64,000 nt of DNA from Halotia branconii CENA392 (GCF_029953635.1 NZ_CP124543.1:2893455-2957454), one strand, 5' to 3'; shown: positions 26,898-36,096, counted from the first letter of the stretch. Translations and numbers: made by a program. Notes: generated by a model from the letters alone, not told the origin.

Positions 26898-29000
26898 TTA
26901 GGTAACACCAAAAACAATCACTAAGCCCAAAACAGCCCCAAAGACAATCAAGGCATAGAATTGAGCGCGACCATTTTCTAGGTATTTCAGACCTTCACCA
27001 CTCACAAGGGTAAAAAAGCCTGTAAGGTTAACTGCACCATCGACAACACGGAAGTCAACTTCCATGACTTGTCTAGCGATGCGACGCAAGCCGACGACAA
27101 AGACGCGATGGTAAATGTCATCAAAGTACCACTTGTTTAGTGACAACTCATAAAGTGGTTTGATTTGAGATGCGATCGCAGCTGGATCAATTTTACGCTG
27201 CAAATACATCAACGAAGCCAAGGTAATCCCAATTAAGGAAATACCTACAGAAGCCCCCGCCATCACATAAAATTCTGTCGGGTTAAATTCGGCGGCTTTT
27301 TCTAGAACTTCAGTTAGAGTTTCACTAGGAGGAAAAATAAATTCCTCGAAATAATTAGCGTAGGGTGTGCCTGTTAAACCAATCAAAATTGAAGGCACAG
27401 CCAACAGTGCCAACGGTAGGGTCATTGTCCACGGTGATTCGTGAGGAGAATCGCTATGATGCCCGTGGGAGTCATGGTTCTCATGATGACCACCAGTAGC
27501 AGCCAATTCACCATGTTTCATTGCCCCAGGGCCAAAATTCGGGGCTAATTCTGCTGATTCTGATTCCAGGATAATTGTCGCGGCAGCCTTTTTGAGCTTG
27601 TCCTTGATTTTCTCGTCATTACCCCGGAATTTGCCTTCAAATGTCATGAAGTACATTCTAAACATGTAGAAAGCAGTAATCCCAGCAGTTAGCCAGCCAA
27701 TCAACCACAAAAGCGGATTAATTTCAAAAGCCTGCCCCAGAATTTCATCTTTTGACCAGAACCCAGCAAAAGGTGGCACACCAGAAATTGCCAAGCAACC
27801 AATCAAAAAAGTAATTCCGGTGATGGGCATATACTTTCGCAATCCCCCCATCAACCGCATATCTTGGGCTAAGGCAGGGTCGTGACCAACAACTCCTTCC
27901 ATACCGTGAATTACAGAACCGGAACCTAAGAACAGCATCGCCTTGAAATAGGCGTGGGTCATGAGGTGAAATAATCCAGCACTGTATGAGCCTAGTCCCA
28001 TTGCCATCACCATGTAACCTAATTGAGAGATGGTGGAGTATGCTAGACCCTTTTTGATGTCATTTTGGGTAATTGCAATGCTTGCCCCCAAAAATGCCGT
28101 AAATGCCCCAGTAAAGGCAATTACGCTCATTGCTGCGGGAACGTGTTCAAAAACTGGGTACATCCGGGCAATGAGGAACACACCTGCTGCCACCATTGTT
28201 GCTGCGTGGATCAGGGCAGAAATGGGTGTGGGGCCTTCCATTGCGTCTGGTAGCCAGACGTGTAAGGGGAATTGAGCGGATTTAGCAACTGGGCCAAGGA
28301 AAACTAAAATCGCCAAGAGGACAGCTAAAAAATTGCTTACAGAACCTGTTTCTACAAGTTGCGCGAGGCGATCGCCCATCACGTTAAAATCAAAGCTTCC
28401 TGTTGCCCAGAATAGCCCCAGAATGCCGAGTAGCAGACCAAAGTCACCCACCCTGTTGGTTACAAATGCTTTTTGACAGGCATCTGCTGCTGCCTTGCGA
28501 TCGTACCAAAAGCCAACCAGCAAGTAGGAACACATGCCAACTAGTTCCCAGAATATGTAAACCTGCACTAAGTTAGGGCTAACTACTAGACCCAACATTG
28601 AAGAACCAAACAAGCTGAGATAGGCGTAAAACCTGACATATCCTGGGTCATGAGCCATGTAGCCATCAGTGTAGATCATGACTAATAAAGCTACCGTTGT
28701 CACAATCACCAGCATTAAGGCTGTGATGTGGTCAATAGTGTAGCCCATTCTCAGGTGAAAATTACCCGCTGCTGCCCATTCTAAGGTGTGGAGATAAGCT
28801 GGGTGTCCTTGAATTTGACTCCACAGCAAAGCCAACGACAACGCCATCGCTGCTCCCATCAAGGAGATGATAACTACAGCGTTGAGTTGCCGCAGGCGGT
28901 TTGTCACCTGATTTACCGAAATTAATCCTAGGCCGACCAGCATTGCTCCTACTAGAGGCAATACTGGAATCAACCAAGCATATTCATAGATTACTTCCAT
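26898..29000 (-). CDS. ndhF1: NAD(P)H-quinone oxidoreductase chain 5 (NdhF1)
   Basis: The 700-residue membrane protein is the large distal proton-pumping subunit of NDH-1. It shows VYIFWELVGMCSYLLVGFWYDRK, KSAQFPLHVWLPDAMEGPTPISALIHAATMVAAG and TQNDIKKGLAYSTISQLGYM, and it ends with the long lateral helix region. A His/Ser-rich loop (GGHHENHDSHGHHSDSPHE, about 500-520) is present between late helices. The start is ATG at 29000 (MEVIYEYAWLIPVLPLVGAM); a GTG one codon upstream is less likely. ndhD1, which often follows ndhF1, is not downstream here; instead there is a TA module and a second copy of this gene's 3' end. Confidence 0.95.
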   Translation of the reverse strand: MEVIYEYAWLIPVLPLVGAMLVGLGLISVNQVTNRLRQLNAVVIISLMGAAMALSLALLWSQIQGHPAYLHTLEWAAAGNFHLRMGYTIDHITALMLVIVTTVALLVMIYTDGYMAHDPGYVRFYAYLSLFGSSMLGLVVSPNLVQVYIFWELVGMCSYLLVGFWYDRKAAADACQKAFVTNRVGDFGLLLGILGLFWATGSFDFNVMGDRLAQLVETGSVSNFLAVLLAILVFLGPVAKSAQFPLHVWLPDAMEGPTPISALIHAATMVAAGVFLIARMYPVFEHVPAAMSVIAFTGAFTAFLGASIAITQNDIKKGLAYSTISQLGYMVMAMGLGSYSAGLFHLMTHAYFKAMLFLGSGSVIHGMEGVVGHDPALAQDMRLMGGLRKYMPITGITFLIGCLAISGVPPFAGFWSKDEILGQAFEINPLLWLIGWLTAGITAFYMFRMYFMTFEGKFRGNDEKIKDKLKKAAATIILESESAELAPNFGPGAMKHGELAATGGHHENHDSHGHHSDSPHESPWTMTLPLALLAVPSILIGLTGTPYANYFEEFIFPPSETLTEVLEKAAEFNPTEFYVMAGASVGISLIGITLASLMYLQRKIDPAAIASQIKPLYELSLNKWYFDDIYHRVFVVGLRRIARQVMEVDFRVVDGAVNLTGFFTLVSGEGLKYLENGRAQFYALIVFGAVLGLVIVFGVT

Positions 29001-29122
29001 CACTGACGCTTATTTTTAGAATTCTTGACTAAGTTAGGACAGTGCTGCGGACGGTTTTTGCCGCAGGCAACTATCCAAGGCGTAACTGTTAATAATTGTG
29101 ACACACACCCTTGAGGATAAAA

Positions 29123-29152
29123 TACCCCACCCAATGAGCTTTGGGTGGGGTA
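29123..29152 (-). terminator. Strong stem-loop between thioredoxin gene and ndhF1
   Basis: TACCCCACCCAA and TTGGGTGGGGTA form a 12-bp GC-rich stem around a short loop (atgagctt). On the minus strand it is followed by TTTTATCC. It lies downstream of the thioredoxin gene, and would separate its transcription from ndhF1. Confidence 0.7.
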
Positions 29153-29259
29153 ATTAAGCATGGTTTTATATTTGCTGCCCACTACACGGAATCTAATTAC
29201 CAAGTCATAGAGTCAAGAGTTATTACTTTTACTTTTTAACTATTGACTTTTAACTAACT

Positions 29260-29646
29260 TCATGCTGAACGATATTCTAAATCCGCTGTGTTGGAGTTAT
29301 TGTATATTTTAGAACGGTTGATGTAGGTAAGTTTTATTTCTTCTAAAGCCAGACGCAAATCTTCTCTACCACGAAACCCTTCTAAGCGACGTTGAACTAT
29401 GCCACTGTCAACCAACAGTAAAGTTGGTAATGATTTTAGTCGATAAGTATTAGCAAGTTTGAAATTATCATCAGCGTTAACCCCAACTAATTTAATTTGC
29501 TCACCACATTGAGCTTTAAATTGCAACAACAGGGGGTGGATAATGCGACATAAGCCACACCAAGGTGCTTCAAAATTTACTAAAACAGGAACTGGAGATT
29601 CTAAAACTTCTTGAGTAAATGTCCGCTCACTAACCGACAACACCAT
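29260..29646 (-). CDS. Thioredoxin-family protein with WCGLC active site
   Basis: The 128-residue protein has a thioredoxin fold (VPVLVNFEAPWCGLCRIIHPLL, then VNADDNFKLANTYRLKSLPTLLLVDSG with the cis-Pro) and the active site WCGLC in place of WCGPC. This Leu variant fits an atypical cyanobacterial thioredoxin (TrxC-like) rather than the m-type. A C-terminal tail of about 25 polar residues follows the last helix. It lies upstream of ndhF1 on the same strand. Confidence 0.85.
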   Translation of the reverse strand: MVLSVSERTFTQEVLESPVPVLVNFEAPWCGLCRIIHPLLLQFKAQCGEQIKLVGVNADDNFKLANTYRLKSLPTLLLVDSGIVQRRLEGFRGREDLRLALEEIKLTYINRSKIYNNSNTADLEYRSA

Positions 29647-30050
29647 GACGCCTCTAAGAATTATAGGGTTTTAATATTCAACTAGCTATCAGCAAGAGAA
29701 GTTTGCAAGTAGGTCAGCGCCTATAGAAGCTTCAGAGCAAAGACTATTATGCAACTCTTACAAGATTGATTTGGGTTTTGTCAAAAAAGCCGATATGACT
29801 TTCTTGGCGGCTGCTTTGTTTTTTCTGCTCCTGACTACAATTGCTAGAGAGAAAATTTAGACTGCTGTGCCATTTACTCTCTAGCTCAGGCAATTGGTCA
29901 GCGAGATACAAGTATGGAAACAATAAACTGACTGAGCGCACCCCCACTAACAGCTGTTTCAATTCATCCTACATTAGATTTGGTGGCAATTGAGAGGCAG
30001 AAATTTTCATTTGGTGAGTCTTTTCTCTTGTTAGTGGGGATCGCCTTGAA
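29647..30050. other. 404-bp spacer without a supported gene
   Basis: A 71-codon frame on the minus strand (29747-29962) starts with TTG and has a composition I do not trust. At 29705-29720 'gcaagtaggtcagcgc' resembles one terminus of the family 1 MITE (TAAGTAGGTCGGCG), possibly a degraded end. The thioredoxin promoter must lie here. Confidence 0.45.
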
Positions 30051-30767
30051 TTACCATCTTACCTTACTAGTTGCCACAAGCAACAGAGGATGTGCCCACC
30101 AAAGTAAAACTATAAAAACGGCAATTCCTAAATAAGCAGGGCGGATAAATTCCTGCCATTTGATAGATTGACGACCGTCAATAATTGCTTGAAAGGGAAT
30201 TGTTGATGTGCGCTGTTGAACTATTTTAAAGGCTTCTCCATAGCGGTGGGCTAAACGACGATCGCCATGCCAAACCCCAAACAAGTGATGTAACACTAAT
30301 CCCATAGAAGTTACCAAGGTAAAGCTAGTACCTAACCATAAGGTATGAGCAATACACCACATAATTTGCCCCACCATCTGAGGATGACGAGTAATACGAA
30401 TAATCCCTGTTTCGTAGAGGTGGACTTGGGGCTTTTGAATGGCAGCAATTTCTAGTAGATTGAAGGTGGCAGGATACAAAAATAAAAAAGAAATTGCTGA
30501 TAATACCCAAACGAATGCCTGCACTCCCGGTACACCCTGCACTTGCCAAAGTTGCAAGCCATCATAACGATGATTAAAAAAGTAAATTATTAATACCACA
30601 GCCAACGGTAAACTGACTAATGCAAAGAAAATGCGATAAAGCCTTGGTCCTATGTGCTTTTCTGCCCAAGGACGCAAGGCAGCTCCGCCACTGTGGGCGA
30701 TCGCAAAAGCTAATAGTAACCCCAGCATGACAAAATGACTGAGAGTAAACCAAGGATTCAGCATCAT
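30051..30767 (-). CDS. NnrU family membrane protein (zeta-carotene isomerase-like)
   Basis: The 238-residue protein has about six hydrophobic segments and the NnrU/Z-ISO pattern: FAIAHSGGAALRPWAEKHIG (conserved His in HSG), YETGIIRITRHPQMVGQIMWCIAH (RHP with heme-type His) and HHLFGVWHGDRRLAHRYG. The plant homologue Z-ISO is a heme-dependent 15-cis-zeta-carotene isomerase; the role in cyanobacteria is less clear. It stands between the thioredoxin and the divergent rbcR gene, 212 bp upstream of the latter. Confidence 0.82.
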   Translation of the reverse strand: MMLNPWFTLSHFVMLGLLLAFAIAHSGGAALRPWAEKHIGPRLYRIFFALVSLPLAVVLIIYFFNHRYDGLQLWQVQGVPGVQAFVWVLSAISFLFLYPATFNLLEIAAIQKPQVHLYETGIIRITRHPQMVGQIMWCIAHTLWLGTSFTLVTSMGLVLHHLFGVWHGDRRLAHRYGEAFKIVQQRTSTIPFQAIIDGRQSIKWQEFIRPAYLGIAVFIVLLWWAHPLLLVATSKVRW

Positions 30768-30979
30768 AATACATGGGTGAAGTAATTTAAATAAAACTTA
30801 ACTTAGTACAACCAATACCACAAAGTATTCAAAAGGAGAATTTAGTCAAAATGTTGTGGTACGGTCTTTTTCAAGTCAAACCTCCGAGTTTAAAATGCAA
30901 CGAATCACGCCACACAAGAAAGTTGTGAACTTGATTTGTTGCCAAAGTTGCTCCTTTCAAAGTTTGTGGGTTGAGCCTT

Positions 30980-31993
30980 ATGTCTGACCTTCCTTTCACT
31001 TTAGATCAGTTACGTATTCTCAAAGCGATCGCCGCAGAAGGAAGCTTCAAGCGCGCCGCTGATAGCCTTTACGTTTCCCAACCTGCTGTAAGTTTACAAG
31101 TTCAAAATCTCGAACGGCAGTTGGATGTCCCTTTATTCGACCGTGGAGGACGACGCGCACAGTTAACCGAAGCCGGGCATTTACTTTTAAGCTACGGTGA
31201 AAAAATTCTCAGTCTGTGTCAAGAAACCTGCCGGGCGATCGAAGATTTACAAAATCTCCAAGGCGGTACTTTGATTGTCGGCGCTTCTCAAACCACCGGG
31301 ACTTATCTTTTGCCCAAAATGATCGGCATGTTCCGGCAAAAATACCCAGATGTGGCAGTACAATTGCATGTCCACTCAACTCGAAGGACTGCTTGGAGCG
31401 TGTCTAATGGACAAGTTGATCTAGCGATTATTGGTGGCGAAATTCCCGGTGAATTAGCAGAATCTTTAGAAATCCTTCCCTATGCTGAGGACGAATTAGC
31501 TCTGATTTTGCCCGTTTTTCATCCCTTTGCCAAACTGGAAACAATCCAAAAAGAAGACCTTTATAAACTACAATTCATTGCTTTAGATTCTCAATCAACT
31601 ATTCGCAAAGTCATTGATCAGGTGCTAACACGTTCTGAAATTGATACAAGGCGTTTTAAATTTGAGATGGAGCTAAATTCCATAGAAGCAATAAAAAATG
31701 CTGTACAATCTGGTTTAGGGGCTGCCTTTGTTTCTACTTCGGCGATCGCTAAAGAATTACAAATGGGTGTATTGCATTGCACACCTATTGAAGGTGTTGT
31801 TGTCAAGCGAACGTTGTGGCTGATTTTTAATCCTAATCGCTACAGATCTAAGGCAGCAGAAGCCTTCAGCCAAGAAATTTTACCCCAGTTTGCTACTCCT
31901 GGATGGAATCACGAAGCGTTAACATTATCGCAAAAGAAGCTAGTAGTAAACACTTTGGATGTAGCGACATCCACTTCTTCTGACGCGGGCTAA
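30980..31993 (+). CDS. rbcR: LysR-type regulator RbcR
   Basis: The 337-residue LysR protein starts [20 protein letters not shown], with the winged [31 protein letters not shown] and a C-terminal effector domain ([20 protein letters not shown]). The N-terminus is very characteristic of the cyanobacterial/plastid RbcR (Ycf30) group, which controls RuBisCO genes in response to carbon status. A TTG three codons upstream is in frame, but the ATG at 30980 gives the family start. It is divergent from the NnrU gene. Confidence 0.92.
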   Translation: MSDLPFTLDQLRILKAIAAEGSFKRAADSLYVSQPAVSLQVQNLERQLDVPLFDRGGRRAQLTEAGHLLLSYGEKILSLCQETCRAIEDLQNLQGGTLIVGASQTTGTYLLPKMIGMFRQKYPDVAVQLHVHSTRRTAWSVSNGQVDLAIIGGEIPGELAESLEILPYAEDELALILPVFHPFAKLETIQKEDLYKLQFIALDSQSTIRKVIDQVLTRSEIDTRRFKFEMELNSIEAIKNAVQSGLGAAFVSTSAIAKELQMGVLHCTPIEGVVVKRTLWLIFNPNRYRSKAAEAFSQEILPQFATPGWNHEALTLSQKKLVVNTLDVATSTSSDAG

Positions 31994-32942
31994 CGTCGAC
32001 AATCAGTAGTTGTGAAATCAGTTATCAGTTATCACATTTTCAGTCGTGGATTTAGCCCCGACTGAAGCCTACCACTTGTGAGAAGTCGGGAACTTAAACC
32101 CAAAATAAATACACTACTGATAACTGTTCACTGTTTACTGTTAAATAACTGTTGACTTTTGACAACTGACTAAAGACTAAATTGAAAGCAAACAAGTTGC
32201 TATTAAAATACAGCTAAAAATCTCAAAATATTAAATATTTTAATATAGCGATCGCCAAGTAGTTTAAAAGATAACCTGATTATAAAAGTTAGACCCGAAA
32301 GGGCTTTCAAGCCTATTTATTGTTTTCTGCAATATATAGCATTACTAGTACAACACGGCAGAATCATATAGATTGGAAAAAATCTATGATAAACCTATAA
32401 AACCTGGGTATAAAGCTAATTAAGCTACGCGCAGCGGTACTAGTCATAGAAAAATCATTTACTAAAACATCTTGGATGGTCAAACTTTCAGTTTACAAGT
32501 GGAATTTTGTTTCCACGACCATCCAAGTAATGTCAAAATTAGCTGATATTGCTGGTAGCATCTAGTACGCTTCTGCTCTAGAAGTTGTTTCTCAATGTTC
32601 AATTTAGCCTTTGTAATTGAAATGAACACAAGGGCAAAAACCCTTTGTCTTCCTTTGTGAATGTCCTGATAAACATAACAGATTGAACATTGAAATTTTT
32701 CAATCAAAGAAGCTACCCCATTACATCCAACCTGTTTGTGGTGGTCAAACAGATTGGTCAGACTGAGCAGCAAGCGTATGTTGCTGGTAACGACTTACTG
32801 CTTATTGACCGGGGGTAGGAACTGATGACTTAAGCTGGTGTCTCAAAATTCGCTGATACTTACGGTGACAAATATAGCGACAGTTCCCACAGTAGATGCC
32901 TATAAGGCATGGCTGCTTTTGTTGAAAGATGGGAAATACGCT
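31994..32942. other. 949-bp spacer between rbcR and the CRP-type regulator
   Basis: I support no protein gene here. A TTG-started 97-codon minus frame (32480-32773) has poor composition. Visible are a short 'ttatcagttatca' repeat, a partial agtcggg hairpin near 32042-32092 and the bulged hairpin at 32471-32527. Since rbcR ends and the regulator gene ends face each other, much of this is downstream flank of convergent genes. Confidence 0.5.
32471..32527. other. Large bulged stem-loop
   Basis: CTTGGATGGTC (32471-32481) pairs perfectly with GACCATCCAAG (32517-32527). Directly stacked on the right arm, TTCCAC (32511-32516) pairs with GTGGAA (32499-32504) around a 6-base loop, leaving a 17-base bulge on the left arm. 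No T-run follows, so it is not a simple terminator. It may be a structured RNA element or the relic of a mobile element end. Confidence 0.5.
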
Positions 32943-33662
32943 TTAGCTGACTCGATTAATCGACTCTGCTGGCAAGCAAATAAGATTATCCCCTTGGGTG
33001 AGAATTAAACCGCGTTGACGCAACTTGCCCATTAAGCGGGTGACAGTAACGCGAGTCGAACCAATAGCGCTACCAATTTGAGCATGGGTAAGAGGAAAGG
33101 GTAAACAATAACCGCGAATCACATCGGGGTCTGTTTCACTCATGGACGGCTCTCCATATTCCTCAATCAACAATGTGAGAAATCCTAAGAGTCGGTCAAT
33201 TGTACGCCTTTGTCCCAAGGCACTCAACCACAGCAATTTACGCTGGTGCTGATACCTAAAGGCATCCATAACTTCACGACGGAAGTGAGGCCAGTTGTCT
33301 AAATCATGCCAGTACATCCACAACACAGCAGTTTGGTCTACATGAGCGTATGACTGGAGCGTGAATGGTGACTGAGCAACAATTTCAAATGGTTGTCCGG
33401 CTCCTACAAAACCCAAAAAAGCTTCTTCTGGGGTTCTGTTAATTCGTCGAGACGTTAGCTGACTGGCAGTAGCGCTCACTTGGGCGGTTCCTACCATGCG
33501 GATTGCACCCCTTTGCACCAAATACAGCAATCCAGGTCTAGCTGGAATGCGTTCATCTTTGCTAAAGGTGCGGCAGCGGTAGTGTTCTTGAGCCCAATCA
33601 AGAATTCGTTGCCAAGTCAAAAAAGGCCGTGATGCCTCAGAAAAAGAAGATGGAGATTGCAT
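32943..33662 (-). CDS. CRP/FNR family transcriptional regulator with NtcA-like HTH
   Basis: The 239-residue protein has a CRP-like effector barrel (GLLYLVQRGAIRMVG, AFLGFVGAGQPFEIV), a long dimer helix and a C-terminal HTH. The recognition region [27 protein letters not shown] differs at few places from that of NtcA ([22 protein letters not shown]), while the effector domain is quite different and without evident cAMP-binding residues. The start is ATG 33662; a TTG ten codons upstream is in frame. The target operator may therefore resemble an NtcA box, but the signal sensed is unknown. Confidence 0.85.
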   Translation of the reverse strand: MQSPSSFSEASRPFLTWQRILDWAQEHYRCRTFSKDERIPARPGLLYLVQRGAIRMVGTAQVSATASQLTSRRINRTPEEAFLGFVGAGQPFEIVAQSPFTLQSYAHVDQTAVLWMYWHDLDNWPHFRREVMDAFRYQHQRKLLWLSALGQRRTIDRLLGFLTLLIEEYGEPSMSETDPDVIRGYCLPFPLTHAQIGSAIGSTRVTVTRLMGKLRQRGLILTQGDNLICLPAESINRVS

Positions 33663-33970
33663 AGGTAACAAAGAGCGTTCGGCTGAAGACAAAGACGTTA
33701 TAAAAAGTGCAAGGAGTGTCTTTGTGTTGGCGGTTTAGGCTTAACGCCCAACAGCGCCAGCCATCCAAAGAGCAGAAAGCAATATTGCTCTCTACTTTTT
33801 GTTATACTTCCTACTGTACAATGATGGTAGTAAAGTTTACTCTTTATTCATCAAATATTTATCAAATTTTATGCAGTTCTCATTTTTCTTCATCTAGATT
33901 AATCTTATATCTAAAGACAGATGACAGAAAATCCGGAAAAAAAGGTTTTAATTTATTTATTCATAACTAC

Positions 33971-34939
33971 GTGCATTGTAACTCACTAGTAAGCAAATAC
34001 ACTTCAATTAAACAGCTAATATATAGTCAAATGATAAATGCTCATAGCATTTATACTTATAATCACAAAATTAAACGCACACATAACAAAAAAATTCCTC
34101 TGCATAAAGGTAGAGATAATGAAAAAATTTTATATGTCTCAGGTATTGCTTTGCAGGTATCAAAATCTCATAATTCACAACCTATGGAGGTAGCCAATAG
34201 TATTGTTTCTTATTTATCAAAGACCTGTGATGGTATTTTTAGTATCCGAATTGTTCCTCCAGGTTGGATTCATTTAGAAGTAAGTCCGCCTTTTACCGCG
34301 TCTTGGTTACAAAATATTGCAATGGGTAGTTTAGAAGAAGGAGGAAAAGCAGAGGAAGCCAACAAAGAAAGCATCAATTCTGTTTCCTCCCATGTTTTTC
34401 AGACAAACTCCCAATGCCCCATGACGGCAGTTGCTACAAGTCGGCAGAGCGGCCCAACGCACTGCCTCCCCCATGCCCAAATCCATAATCTTGACCACTT
34501 GTTTACAATTCAACATGCCCATGCACGTTGCTGTTCGCTAGTGCTGCTAGCTCATCGAGAAGGATTAATTAAACTTAGAGAACCACTACCAGATACTAGC
34601 CCAGCTTTTTGGAGTGTAATTTTCCCAGAGCAAATACCTTGGCTAAATTGTGATGGCAAACTTTGTTTGAATCATCCAGATGAAAGTCGTTTAATTACCG
34701 AGTTAGTGCAAGTGGTAGATGCTTTCGAGTGTAAGGATGTCGGTAGTTGGGAAAAAGCAGGGCTAAATTTGAGTCAAGCATGGGAAAACTTTTGGTGCAA
34801 ATGTCGCTTTTGGGGTGAAGTAAAAACTTTATCTCCAGAACTAGCTCAGGCTAGAGTGGGATTGTTAATGACTACTCAGTCTGTATTAAGATTTTTGCTG
34901 GTCGAAAAGTTGGGAGTTTTAGCTCTGATGGAGTTATGA
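33971..34939 (+). CDS. DALR anticodon-binding domain protein with in-frame repeat insert
   Basis: The protein from a GTG at 33971 has 322 residues. It combines an N-terminal region (LYVSGIALQVSKSH, IVSYLSKTCDGIFSIRIVPPGWIHLEV), resembling the ArgRS Add-type domain, with a helical C-terminal DALR-like domain (FTIQHAHARCCSLVLLAHREGL ... ARVGLLMTTQSVLRFLLVEKLGVLALMEL). Cyanobacteria have such stand-alone paralogs of the ArgRS C-terminus. Between the domains, about 34410-34479 (PMTAVATSRQSGPTHCLPHA) is translated from a dispersed intergenic repeat. The frame is open back to 33707, but that part has non-coding composition. The start is uncertain; ATG 34031 is an alternative. Confidence 0.65.
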   Translation: MHCNSLVSKYTSIKQLIYSQMINAHSIYTYNHKIKRTHNKKIPLHKGRDNEKILYVSGIALQVSKSHNSQPMEVANSIVSYLSKTCDGIFSIRIVPPGWIHLEVSPPFTASWLQNIAMGSLEEGGKAEEANKESINSVSSHVFQTNSQCPMTAVATSRQSGPTHCLPHAQIHNLDHLFTIQHAHARCCSLVLLAHREGLIKLREPLPDTSPAFWSVIFPEQIPWLNCDGKLCLNHPDESRLITELVQVVDAFECKDVGSWEKAGLNLSQAWENFWCKCRFWGEVKTLSPELAQARVGLLMTTQSVLRFLLVEKLGVLALMEL

Positions 34940-35097
34940 GTAAAGAAAAACTATAGAATTTTTAATTAGCATAAAATTCAGTTATCAGTTATCACTGTCA
35001 ACTGTCAAAAAACGGTTATGCGATTTTGTCTTGAATGGGCTTGCCATTTCTCAACAGTGTTTTCAGGCACAAAATAAAAACTTCATATAAGATCTAT

Positions 35098-35195
35098 TGA
35101 CTCATGTAATCACCTCGGTTATATTTACAGGTGTGTGAGGAGCGAACCAGCAAGAGCACCGAGACGAAACACGGCCAGTCGTCGGTGCTCTTTCT
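35098..35195 (+). ncRNA. Candidate structured small RNA between convergent genes
   Basis: A -10-like TATAAG is at 35086-35091. Downstream come a stem CACCT/AGGTG (35110-35131), an unpaired GTGTGAGGAGCGAACC stretch and a perfect 11-bp stem AAGAGCACCGA/TCGGTGCTCTT (35152-35192) followed by TTTCTGATTT. This would be a ~100-nt RNA ending at an intrinsic terminator. On the other strand the linker reads GCTCCTCACACAC, one base from the Yfr1 core ACTCCTCACAC between two hairpins, but the expected terminator is missing there. The stem may simply terminate the convergent DALR and Cof genes. Confidence 0.35.
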
Positions 35196-35238
35196 GATTT
35201 CATCTAGTTTTGTAGAGGGCAGATATAAACAATTGCCC

Positions 35239-36096
35239 TTATGACAATAAAAATTTTTTGATCGCAGTTGCGGCTCCATCTTCTTCAACTTTAGGAGCTA
35301 CCCACTGGGCGATCGCTTTGACTGCTGCTGGCGCATTGCCCATAGCTACACCAATGCCAGCATATTCTAGCATTTCTAGATCATTGAAGTTATCACCAAT
35401 AGTCATAACGTTGGTGCTTGCTAATCCCAATAATTCTTCAGCTAAATAACGTACAGCAGTTCCTTTGTTCACAGAGGCGTTAGTCGCTTCAAAGAAAGTG
35501 GCAACGGATGTTGTCAGATAAAGTTCAGCTGGTGTATATTGACGGCGCAAATTTCCCAGTAAATCATTAATCACTTCTGTATCATTGCACAAAGCTAAAA
35601 CCTTAGTTGGTTCATTATGCAGAACTTGACGCAAATCGCCTACAGGAATTGGAGTAATACCAGAACGTTGTGCATAAATTTGGGTTTCTCTAGTTAACTC
35701 TCGCACATACAACTGGTCATTGATATAGAAGTGAACAGATAAAAGCGATCGCAGTTGTGGCTGTTCAAAATAATCTAGTAGCTTGTAGGCAATTTCTCTA
35801 GAAACCGCTAAATGCCGATGAATTTTTTGGTCGGTTGGATCTTGAATCCAGGCTCCTTGGTAAGCCATTAATGGTAGAACAGAGCTAATTTCTTGGTGGA
35901 AGCGTAAGGCTGAACGATACATCCGACCAGTGGCAATTGCTACTTGAATGCCTCGTGTTTGCACTGCTGCGATCGCTTGTTTGACAGGTTCGCTTAAGGT
36001 GTTAGACTCTCCAGAAATTGTCCCGTCTATGTCTAGAACCAGTAATTTAATGTCTTTTGCAGCTATAGCCTGATTAGCGGCAGATGCTTGTTGCAT
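35239..36096 (-). CDS. Cof-type HAD-IIB family hydrolase
   Basis: The 285-residue HAD phosphatase shows motif I LLVLDIDGTISGESNTLSE (nucleophile Asp), motif II VAIATGRMYRSALR, Lys motif (NKGTAVRYLAEE) and motif IV MTIGDNFNDLEMLEYAGIGVAMGNA, with the C2B cap between motifs II and III typical of the Cof/YbiV class. Substrates in this class are sugar phosphates, nucleotides or cofactors such as pyridoxal phosphate. It is 140 bp upstream-adjacent to the cbi operon's 3' end on the same strand. Confidence 0.88.
   Translation of the reverse strand: MQQASAANQAIAAKDIKLLVLDIDGTISGESNTLSEPVKQAIAAVQTRGIQVAIATGRMYRSALRFHQEISSVLPLMAYQGAWIQDPTDQKIHRHLAVSREIAYKLLDYFEQPQLRSLLSVHFYINDQLYVRELTRETQIYAQRSGITPIPVGDLRQVLHNEPTKVLALCNDTEVINDLLGNLRRQYTPAELYLTTSVATFFEATNASVNKGTAVRYLAEELLGLASTNVMTIGDNFNDLEMLEYAGIGVAMGNAPAAVKAIAQWVAPKVEEDGAATAIKKFLLS

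Noticed and set aside
29747..29962. 71-codon minus-strand frame upstream of the thioredoxin gene
   Set aside because: TTG start and no family-like sequence; it lies where the promoter is expected.
32480..32773. 97-codon minus-strand frame between rbcR and the CRP-type gene
   Set aside because: TTG start, many Cys/Gln/Lys in a pattern without domain character, and its end covers the bulged hairpin.
33707..33970. N-terminal extension of the DALR protein frame back to a GTG at 33707
   Set aside because: The extension overlaps the promoter side of the CRP-type gene, has AT-driven Ser/Tyr/Phe-rich composition and no resemblance to the family. I start the protein at 33971.
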